DNA of 64,000 nucleotides from positions 9,364,142-9,428,141 of the forward strand of contig JAJEKV010000020.1 of the NCBI GenBank assembly GCA_021234155.1. Reading direction: 5' to 3'. The translations under genes were made by a program, and so were the position numbers. Positions 55,150-64,000 of this stretch are shown one piece after another (position 1 is the first letter of the stretch; every line of letters begins with the position of its first letter). The notes under the pieces were generated by a model. It made no database searches. It was given only the letters and a program-made list of their open reading frames with translations, and had not been told where the DNA came from. The stretch is from Isoetes taiwanensis (taxonomy: Eukaryota > Streptophyta > Lycopodiopsida > Isoetales > Isoetaceae).

Positions 55150-57530
55150 TGACGGACGAAAGCCAAAAAGTTTATTAATCAGATGAAAAGTACAAAGTTT
55201 ACATGTCTCATCTAACCGTAAGCACAAAGAAGATGCCACAGAGGAGCATCGAGTCCGAGCACAATGTGCTTACCCGTAAAGGGGACTAACGATAAGAATC
55301 AATTCAAGATACCGGATCCAGATGTTCCATCATTTTCGAATCAAGAGAGGAGCATTCATAGGTCGTCAGAATCTTTTTCTGGGCACCGTAATAACACCAT
55401 GTGCGCAGATGAATAAATGCCTTGAAGATGTGGTGTTCAAGGACGCCCCATATCGACCATAGGAGCCAACGTAACCAAGATGGAATGCCCTCTCGTTTAG
55501 CCGGGCCGACATTATTAGATAGGGACGCCAAGAGGATGCATCGGCAAATTCAAAGTACCGTTAAACAAGCCTTGTAGCCAAGACCACTGGTTGAACCTCT
55601 CGACAATTAAAGAGACAAGCGTGCTCAAGAGTCTCAACGACCGAAAGGCGCGAGTGGGCATACCGCAGATATACGAGGATCATAGCGATGTCGGAAGGCA
55701 TTAACGCAGTGTGCACCGTGGATAACCCGCCACCATAGTACGTAGACTTTAGGATGGAGCAACCTATCCCAAAGCCATCGCCATGTACCCACAATAAAGC
55801 GCGATGTGGAACCCGTAGATGCCACCCATCCGCAACTGAGGGCCGCGGGCGCCAATAGACGGCGATATACCGACCGACAAAGTGCTTGCCTTTGTGAATA
55901 TTTTCATGACAGCCCCATGGCACTCTTTTCAAAGAACACCAACTTGCACTACAAGAGGCAAATGTTTTGGCGACCTTCTCCCATAGAGACACATCCCAAC
56001 GAGAGCGGTGAACCTTGCCTGAAATGCGTGCCAAGATAGTAGGCGCAATCGCCTTGCATACATGCTTGAATAGAGACAACGCTGCCGTAATCCATCGCCT
56101 CTCGTAAGGGGATGAACCAACGCCACCACTGGAGGTGCCGAGGGGTCTGGAGGCGCTGGTGCCCACCACCATGGAGTCTCCAATAAGGCGCGGGATGGAG
56201 GGGCATGGCCGAAAAAAGATGTTTGACCGCCCCATGCTATCAACAAGCCACGCAAAAAAATGGAGAAGCACTTGGAAAAGGCTGCAGAGTCCGGAAATAA
56301 TGTCCAAGGTAGGACTGGTTTGACTGACCTTTTTGCCTAGAGGGATACAAAGGACCAAGGGCTTGTTTAAGAAGGCGTAAAACCGGGAGAATCATCTTCG
56401 GCCATTCAGAGTCTCCAAATGAACTTTGAAATAAGGACTTTGCTCTGCAAAGGAGAAGTCCATCATACCTGCACCACTCGCCCATTTGGGAAGGATGCAC
56501 CGACCACGCCACCTTAGTCACAAGACCTTCCTCAGCACTACCATATGAAGTTCAACTATTGCAATGAGCTCAATGACTTTTGTTCTCGGGGCTAGCAAGA
56601 TGGATGCCATATAAACATGGGTACTACTAAGGACTGACTTGGCCACTGTAATGCGACCCACAAGAGACAACTTTGCAGTGGACCACCAGAACAAGTGCTT
56701 CTCCAAACCCTTAATGATCTCCTCCCATGCAGCTCCCATAGTAACATGGATGCCAACCGGAATCCCCTAACAACTTGGATCGGCTGGTCCATGCTGAAGT
56801 AATTGGATAATCATGAACACACGCCGAAGTCCGGTATCCAATGTCCATAAAAGTCGTACACTTCACCCCACAAGAACACCGGAAGCCGCTGAAAAGTGTC
56901 TAAGAGCAATTTGGCGTACCGCAAGATTCTCAACATTAGCGACTAGAAAGAGGAACGTATCGTCAGATATTGATTGCAAACCTCACATGTGCCATCCTCC
57001 ATTGCAAGACCATGGAGAAGTCCCTCTGTGGTTGCGATGGTGAATACCTGTGACAAAGCCTCTGCAACAATTGTGAAAAGCAGTGGTACTATAGGGCATC
57101 CTTGGCGAATACCACGACCGAGTGAGAAGGCATCTGACGACTCACCATGGAACATAACAATTGCCCGAGCAAGACATGCAACTTCATAACATCTGATGTG
57201 AATTGTTCCCCAAATCAGCCTTAATGACAAATGACGCATGAACTCAAATAACACTATCATAAGCCTTTGCAAAATCAAGCTTAAGGTATACAATTGGAAG
57301 GTTTTGCCTACGTGCCCAATAAATTCCTTCGTACGTAGCAGCAACATTGTTCAGAATGCATCGTTTTGGAAGAAAACTTGACTGGGTTGTTGAGATGGAC
57401 TCTGCCAAGATGTCCTTCACCCGCTTTGCAAAAGCCTTGGCAAAGATCTTATATACAGATGACAATAAAATGATGGGCCGCCAGTCTGAAATAGTATGAG
57501 TTGACCTAGTAGTTGCATACATTGGTTCAA
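55150..57530 (-). mobile_element. 5'-truncated L1-type LINE (second copy)
   Basis: The minus strand begins inside the reverse transcriptase: SDWRPIILLSSVYKIFAKAF, LPIVYLKLDFAKAYDSVI (57244-57522), SLGRGIRQGCPIVPLLFTIV (about 57070-57130). The catalytic site reads CNQYL then shifts frame, so YxDD is broken near 56960. The C-terminal half has LHPKVYVLWWRVIHGAHCVN (55690-55760). The 3' end is near tttggctttcgtccgtcaaa (55150-55170), with no clear long A tail. Same family as the LINE at 28564. Dead copy; no endonuclease. Confidence 0.85.
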
Positions 57531-57822
57531 GGCCCTACAACATATAATACATTAATGGAACTACATTAGATGTTTGTGCTCCATTTCGAAAAACAAAAAA
57601 CTACCTTAGATACCTCCAATGTGCATGCAATGATTGCTCAAATATAGGCAAGCCAATATACTTTGCTATGTACTTGATAATTGATGGGCAACGGGATTTT
57701 ATGCCTTGTGGTGGACGACGAGTGGCGGCAGCTACATGTTGTCACCAAGTGATTTTGCAGAGCATAAAACCCCCCTCCCCATTAATTACCAAGCGTAATG
57801 CATAGTTGGGGTGTAATTACGT

Positions 57823-57994
57823 CTAATGGATGACCTTACAACTAACATTTTATGTAATATCATTCCATGTTATAATTTACATATAATTATGGAGTAATTG
57901 CACCCAACCTAATGGATGACCTTACAACAAACATTTTATGTAATATCATTCCATGTTATAATTTACATATAATTATGGAGTAATTGCACCCAAC
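57823..57994. repeat. 86-bp tandem duplication
   Basis: ctaatggatgaccttacaac starts at 57823 and again at 57909, with nearly identical 86-bp units (taatatcattccatgttata...). Confidence 0.9.
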
Positions 57995-58490
57995 CGTGCC
58001 TTACATAATTTTAGTAATATGAACAAAATGAGTCACCTAGGAATTCCAGTTTTATTTTTATTTTTTAGGTGATTCCATTCATTGATATATGGCTAAAATG
58101 GGGGGTTGTTGAATATTTTTGAGGCATATACAAGTTGTATATTAAGGGGTTTTTGTGGACTCCCAATAGGATAGACGTAACCCCGGAAGTATTGCCTCAA
58201 GCAAGTGGGCTTTGCTTGCATCCTTATTCACATAAAGTGTTAGGTAATGAATATAGATTACAAAAGAATACTGCACAACTACACACATCATGTACATTTG
58301 AGACCTTTCATGTAATATTCAAAGGATAATTTGTTCAATCGTATGAACAAACATTTGCCATGAACACGTGTATTGTTGTTCCTTTATAATTCTAATATTA
58401 TTTGAGCCATATTCTTTATTTTCTGAAGTTTGATCATCCCAAAATTGAGCGTGTTATTGTCATCTGTTGTTCTTTTACTATAATTCTTAT

Positions 58491-58600
58491 TATGATCCTA
58501 TATCCTGGAGGTTCTCAACATGTGAGATAAAATACGTTCTTTGTTATGATCCTATATCCTGGAGGTTCTCAACATGTGAGATAAAATACGTTCTGCATAT
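58491..58600. repeat. 54-bp tandem duplication
   Basis: tatgatcctatatcctggag starts at 58491 and 58545; the units continue through caacatgtgagataaaatac. Confidence 0.9.
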
Positions 58601-59085
58601 TACTGCTAAGGTTTTTCCCCCGAAAACCTGTATATATGATATTCTATAATCTTAGACAATAATGGCCTTCATTTACTTTTGGTCTCCATAGACGATAAAA
58701 ATCAATTCAGTTGAGTCACATTTTTTAATCCAAAATTAATATAACTTCCAGTAATTCCAAATCAAGTCAATAAACTATAGACGTTAAGAAAATTCAAAAC
58801 TTTTGACATAATTTAGCCCTCAAAGATATAGATACTCTTATTATAAATGTATTATGCAGCAGCCTCAATGTGGCGTTTAATAGGCCTCTCAACCTCAATG
58901 TGGCGTTTAGTAGGCCTCTCAATAGGACCTGCTGGAGAAGGACCCCTAAATCCAACTATCACTCTGTCATTCATACAACAATGAAAACTAGAGGCACCAC
59001 CATTTCTTTCTTTGCAAAACACGCAGTCATGGCAAACTTTCACATCGGTTGAAGGTAATATACTAGCATGATTTATGAGTGACCT

Positions 59086-59668
59086 TCAAAGATTAAGAGG
59101 GTAGCAATGTAACTGCTTCAATTTTTCCACATCATTTGGTCCTGCTGCTATACTGGGAGCAACTACAGTTCTTGGCATAAACCCTCCAGCCATTAAGAGA
59201 GATGAGATGGTCGACCTTGATATTGATCCACAATTATCATGCATGTAGGATCCTGCAGATACCAATTCTTTCAACACCGCTAACGGCAAAATGAAGATGA
59301 TCGCTAAGCATCAATGCAACTTTCATGGTTAAACAATTGAGCATGAGAATTTGGTCTAAAAATAGAGGTTTGGACTTTACCGATTGCTTCCCATTCATAT
59401 GCCATCTTTTCTCCAACATCCACCTATGATCATCTTGTAAAACATTAAAACCTTCCACTTTACGCCCTACATTTGGCGATCCTAGTCCGGAATTTAAGTT
59501 ATTTAACAAAGCATTCTCAGGACATGTTAGCGTCGCCAACGGCCTTTGTTTTTCAGTCGCTGTCATAACCTTTGCACAAGGAAGTTTGTGCATGATATTA
59601 GATGATATAAGATCGATGAAGGCGGTTTGTAAGATTGATGTAGGGGCCATTAAATCAAACGAATCCAA
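59086..59668 (-). CDS. Possible spliced gene fragment of unknown function
   Basis: The minus-strand frame at 59668-59381 reads DSFDLMAPTSILQTAFIDLI, KVMTATEKQRPLATLTCP, LLNNLNSGLGSPNVGRK and RWMLEKRWHMNGKQS, then a gtaaag donor at 59380. A 101-nt GT-AG interval leads to 59279-59086, with VLKELVSAGSYMHDNCGS and AGGFMPRTVVAPSIAAGPND. Composition is protein-like, but the two halves are one base out of phase and an upstream block (59680-59790, Asp-rich DESVDDDDDD-type) is also out of phase. I do not recognise the family. It could be a decayed gene or one with indel errors. A further minus-strand frame at 58852-59043 may belong to it. Confidence 0.35.
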
Positions 59669-60109
59669 ATCAGATCCAAGCTTAGGCCTCTCGCCAACGG
59701 TGAAATATCATCCCTTGATGAATCATCATCATCATCATCAACACTTTCATTCTCAAAGATTGCTTTTCGGGTCCTTTGCGCTTCTCTTAGATTTCTTTAT
59801 TGAAACAAGGAAGTGGCAATCTCTTTTCGGCTTGGATTGTGTTGATTCAAGATTATATTAAAAGTTTGTATTCTCATTTATAGGAGCTTCGGCCGCTTTT
59901 CGCGGTACCTTTCAATGTCCTACGACAAACAAATACAGATTGAGAGTTGTTTGGAAGGCAAATCTACCAACCTACCCATATGTCCTTGAAACTTTTGAAG
60001 GGAAGCACCGAGTGTATCCCAACATATCCTTTGTCATGCTCATGTTCTCCATCAAAGAAAAAGGACAGATATGGTGTTGCAAAGCTTTCCATTGCGTAAC
60101 TTAACGATT

Positions 60110-61260
60110 AGGGCATCCCAAGCCAACACACTCGCAATTAAAATAAATGAGGTTAGGAAACAATAGATAAAGTAAAGTAGTAGAAATCATACTCTCTCCC
60201 ATGCGACTATGGAATGCAATGCAGAGTTAATGAGCGTTATTACTATGAACTTGTTATTACTTGGTGGTAGCTTGGTGGTTAGACCTCTAATTGGACATCA
60301 TGTACCATATATGTTTAAATCCTATTGGCTACAATCTAGTGGGTACCATATGCCTAAATCCTATTGGCTACAATCTAGTGGGTGAGTGCGTCAACGGGAA
60401 AAAAAAGAAAAACAAAAGTTCACTTATATATAGGACTAAGACAGAAAAGAAAGGAAAGAAAGAAAAGAAAGAAAAGAAAAAAGGGGGGATGTAAATACCA
60501 TATCCCGATCTAATGCATTTGAGCTTTATGGATTGCAGGTAGCTTTGTTCGTCATCAAGTTCTCAACAAAGGGAAGATTTCCTCTTAGAATCTATTGTAT
60601 TGTGAATCTATTACGTTTTTAAGTTTCAAAAATTGAAATATCTTGTATTTTTAAGTTTTAAAAATTGAGATATTGAACTGGGAAATATTGTTAAATTGTG
60701 TTATGTTTACGAACTTTTATAAGCACCACAGTTAACATATGCGTTGGCAATTTGCCAGCCACTTTGTTTAGGCCATTTTGTTCCACAATATAGAATATGT
60801 TAAAAGCACCAAAACCTCACTTTCCATAGCATGGAACTATCATGTGCTTCATACATTGTACAAAATGAAATCCAATAGATTTTTACCAATGTTAATTACA
60901 AAACCAAAGTTCATAATTAAGTTAAACTAGCTGGAGATATAACTAGCATACAGGTGTCTCTTTAACAATATTAAAGAGAACTATAATTCTCAAGCGTGAT
61001 TTCCAACACTTTGTAATTTTTCAGCTTATAAAAGAATTGACATAGGTCATTCAGACCATCATCTTAGACAATATGTGAAGAAAAGAACCAGACCTAACAA
61101 GAAAGCAAAGGACATATTATAGAATGCCAAAGGCACTATCTACAATCTTAATGGACGTTGTAGCATATCTCGCACATGCATGTAGCATAAACAATCCTCA
61201 TTAGAAATTATTGGCAATAACAAGAAACTCTGCATAAGGAACCAACCCCCTGTATAATTC
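60110..61260. other. Intergenic
   Basis: A 41-bp duplication (taaatcctattggctacaat) lies at about 60300-60382, and a purine-rich A/G tract at 60400-60490. Otherwise AT-rich without supported genes. Confidence 0.4.
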
Positions 61261-61632
61261 TGCTGCATCAACACGCATCAACCCATCCCCTGTATAATTC
61301 TGCTGCATCAACCGGCATCAACACGGGTCTATAATCTCCCTTTACACAACATAATGCACTTCAATCAATTTCCTCTCTGGACAATAGCATATCAATTTGC
61401 AGTGCATATCAATCAGTTGCCATTGGATACCTGTGTTGTCTTGCTGTAGTCGTACCACCCACCCATCCCCTGTATAATTCTGCTGCATGAACACGCATCA
61501 CACAGGTTTATAATCTCCATCCACACGACATAATGCATTTCAATCAATTTCCTTTGGACAATAGCATATCAATTTGTCCAGTAACATATCAATCAGTTGT
61601 CATTGGATACCTGTGCTGTCTTAGTGTAGCAG
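61261..61632. repeat. Tandem duplication of about 190 bp
   Basis: Units near 61285-61455 and 61465-61632 share cccatcccctgtataattct, caatcaatttcct, ggacaatagcatatcaattt and cattggatacctgtg in the same order. The first phrase has an extra copy at 61243, so the array has a partial third unit. Confidence 0.8.
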
Positions 61633-62530
61633 TGCCTGTTGGAAACTATGGCTGGTCTAAAAAATAAACTGCACGCAAAACAAACTTTTGCACCTCCCTT
61701 CCATCGTAGAGCAAAAGCAAGGGTAACGCATTAAAACAAATGGCAGCAGCTACTTTGCCTAATTGCTACGCACTTGCAACTTATCTAACTATAAAAGTAG
61801 CTGCTGTTGGTTTTATCCTTACAGAGTTCATAAATAAAGGAACTTACCAAGCTTCTGCATCTTATGGCATATTCTTAGCATACCTGAAGATCTGAGCATA
61901 CCTGGTTTCTTTTGCTTTTTCCAGTAGGGTGGATGTTGCTGCGATTGGATAATTGCATAGCAGGAATTAGAAGAAACTAAACATGAATGTATTGCCCACC
62001 AAGATAAAAAGGACTTCAGAATTTAGACGGTCCAAAGAAAGGAGCTTGAAAGAAAATATTTAACAAGTTTAACGATCTTTATACAGTAGCACATCAATGA
62101 GTTGTGAACTAAAAAATGAGATTCAATAACTAGCATTCAGGATAATATTGAGGGCAGAAAATATGTTGTGTGTTTATACCTGATTCCTTGTCCTAGCCTT
62201 CCGAGCTTAAAGAATTTAATAAATGGGACTTATATAAAGACAAGTCTTTGCTAACAAGTAGAAGATGCTTCGATTCTCCATCACCAAATCCTTGGTACAA
62301 GCTCTGGGGCACAAACAGAAATTAAGATTCATATCCTGAATTTGCAGTAATGAGCACAAACTGAACATATTTGATTTTAAACACTTAATTCCTTCCTCCT
62401 GGTTTTCAGAGTTCTAGAGGATTTGACGAAACGGACTTTATACAAGGTTCTAACAAGTTCAGCATTTGGTAGACAAGTTAGCACATGAGTTAGTTTGGCT
62501 AATGCACCGCCATGGTAGAGAATTGGAAGA

Positions 62531-62713
62531 TTAGTGAAGCACATCAAAATCAAACAAAACATAAGCATAAAACCTAACCTCCAGAGAGCCTTCAGCGCTC
62601 CTTTCGGATGGCGATGAGTCGAAGCAGATAATTAGGGTTCTGATGCAATTTGGGGCAACTGGAAAACGGGCCAGCAGTAACGAATTATCGTTCTTCCTCA
62701 GCCGTCCTTTCAT
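62531..62713 (-). CDS. Possible first exon (weak)
   Basis: Minus-strand ATG at 62713 with MKGRLRKNDNSLLLARFPVA, then SSPSERSAEGSLE before a ggag/gttagg donor-like site near 62578. No downstream exon could be joined convincingly. It may be a 5' leader exon of a transcript running leftwards. Direct repeats of about 38 bp (62782-62857) and 28 bp lie just upstream. Confidence 0.2.
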   Translation of the reverse strand: MKGRLRKNDNSLLLARFPVAPNCIRTLIICFDSSPSERSAEGSLEVRFYAYVLFDFDVLH

Positions 62714-63620
62714 CTACAACAGAATCCAACGGTTCCAATATCAGTTATACGGTGTCGCCATGTTTCGCTCAGTTAAAGCCAACCTTTAAAATGGAGGCAC
62801 GGTCAAAGTCAAAATTGGTACTTTAAAATGGAGGCACGGTCAAAGTCAAAATTGGTTAAAAACAGTGTTTGCGTTTCACACGAACAAAAAACGTGTTTGC
62901 ATTTCACACGAACAAAAAATCGCCGGATTCTGACATATCTACAAAAACGTTATAGGTGGAAGAGGAGGGGGGGCCTGATGGCCCCCTCCGTGAGGCGGGC
63001 CCCTTCCTAGCGCACATGGGTTTCCATCAACTTCTTTGAAACTTTTCAAGAGATTTAAGAGGCAAACATGACAGATGTCTACATCCTCAAAAAGCCCTTT
63101 CAAATATCTTTCAAAATGCGCGTGTCCATGTGCTAAACAGAGATGGGAAAGAGAAGTTATGGCATTTTAGTGAGAAGCCCATGAATCGTGGGGGATGGGC
63201 CCATGAATCGTGGTGGATGGAACCCGTTATCATGCCATCAAATCTTAGCCATTGATTTTTTATTTTAACAACTTGCAACATATGTTCAAAGGGAGGGGGG
63301 TGAGCGATGACGAGTCCATGCGCGAAGGAAGGCGACCCAACCCTAGTTAGTCGTCGGAATTTAATGGTTCCAACTTTTTTTAGCAGGCTTGCCCAACCCG
63401 AGGTGCACGATTTCGTGCAATTCTAAACTGTCCACGTGGGCACTCACATCACCCAACCTTCCACGCCCATGTCAGCAAAATTCCTCTTCTTCAAGCATTT
63501 GGCCTTCGGCCTCCAGCACAAGTAGCCACCGATGTTGAACCGTGCAGATCCTACCACAGGGAAAAGCCTTATGTGCATGGAATCCCCTACAGTGACATAT
63601 CAATGAAAAAAATAGAGGCA

Positions 63621-63668
63621 AGGACATATAAGAGACAATGTAAATATCAATTGTCTCTTATATGTCCT
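63621..63668. repeat. Perfect 19-bp inverted repeat
   Basis: Arms 63621-63639 (aggacatataagagacaat) and 63650-63668 are exact reverse complements around a 10-nt loop. It overlaps the stop codon of the minus-strand gene at the right edge, so it would form a hairpin at the start of its 3' untranslated region. Confidence 0.9.
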
Positions 63669-64000
63669 TTAAACAACCATTCTCCTCCTTAAGTTGAAGC
63701 ATCATCGTCACAGCACAACCTCCTCTTATATTTTCAACATCTAGCAATCTCACATCTGAAAGGTCCTTCACCTCAAATCTAACCTGCAATACAAATTTAA
63801 AATCTCAACACTAATAAAATCAGCCAAGTAAAACAGAGCATATGTTGCATAAACTCTAAGTCAAATAAGAATTGACTAGTAAATGTCTTACCCAGGAGAA
63901 CACAGCATCTGCAGCTTCACTTGAAGCAGGACTCATGGTGCTCTTACTAGCTCCAGTCCACCATTGTTCAATGGGTTCTGGTGCGGGTATGCCTTCCTTT
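63658..64000 (-). CDS. Last two exons of an unrecognised nuclear gene (partial)
   Basis: Exon at 63892-64000 (open at the window edge): KEGIPAPEPIEQWWTGASKS, TMSPASSEAADAVFSW, ending in tgg/gtaaga. Intron 63784-63891 (108 nt, GT-AG, acceptor tattgcag). Last exon 63658-63783: VRFEVKDLSDVRLLDVENIR, GGCAVTMMLQLKEENGCLKD and I, stop TAA. Both exons are phase 0 at the junction, which supports the splice. The protein looks soluble; I do not recognise it. The stop lies inside a perfect 19-bp inverted repeat, so the native C-terminus may have been altered by a small insertion. Confidence 0.6.

Overview
This is land-plant nuclear DNA dominated by transposable elements. The plant call rests on a thylakoid light-harvesting-like protein gene (about 37.55-38.08 kb, minus strand), a relic of a plant-type acyl-activating enzyme at the left edge, plant-style short LTR elements with initiator-Met tRNA primer sites, and plant Helitron proteins. 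The L1-type reverse transcriptases carry a QGCPLAP-type motif where I would expect QGDPLSP in flowering plants, which hints at a non-flowering or early-diverging lineage. I cannot fix the species.

Layout. 1-861: decayed acyl-CoA synthetase-like gene. 1.7-2.0 kb: possible acidic last exon on the minus strand. 2.76-25.64 kb: two tandem copies of a very large Helitron. Copy A (about 2756-13007) breaks off before the helicase. Copy B (about 13008-25640) runs through Rep and a Pif1-like helicase that has lost its ATP-binding part. Each copy has private insertions: A holds a gag-only LTR retrotransposon (7555-10633) and a GTAC-rich insert (12066-12438); B holds a non-L1 LINE fragment (about 15929-17743) and a 2.7-kb exon-like segment between GAA repeats. 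Besides Rep/helicase, the element carries three small unrecognised ORFs present in both copies (here a, b, c). 25.6-26.5 kb: a duplicated 241-bp tail and tandem tRNA-like repeats. 27.0-32.66 kb: an L1-type LINE whose 5' part is inverted. 34.16-34.90 kb: a palindromic double TRIM element. 37.5-38.1 kb: thylakoid gene. 43.9-45.0 kb: an intact Pelota (Dom34) gene, with a broken tandem copy at 45.9-46.5 kb. 41.5-55.0 kb: several members of a dispersed repeat family built on a 10-bp-period AGATTC minisatellite, one hit by a clean TRIM. 55.15-57.53 kb: a second 5'-truncated L1 LINE. 57.5-63.6 kb: mostly AT-rich DNA with small tandem duplications and weak exon candidates. The right edge has the last two exons of an unrecognised minus-strand gene.

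Interpretation. Host genes likely to be working are the Pelota gene, the right-edge gene and possibly the thylakoid gene (two small frameshifts). The rest is transposon biology, with non-autonomous elements (Helitron without Walker motifs, gag-only LTR element, TRIMs) that would need proteins supplied in trans. Many differences between Helitron copies A and B are CAG/CTG in one copy against CG/CCG/CGG in the other. That pattern looks more like base-calling error at CHG-methylated cytosines than mutation, and it may explain much of the apparent ORF breakage.
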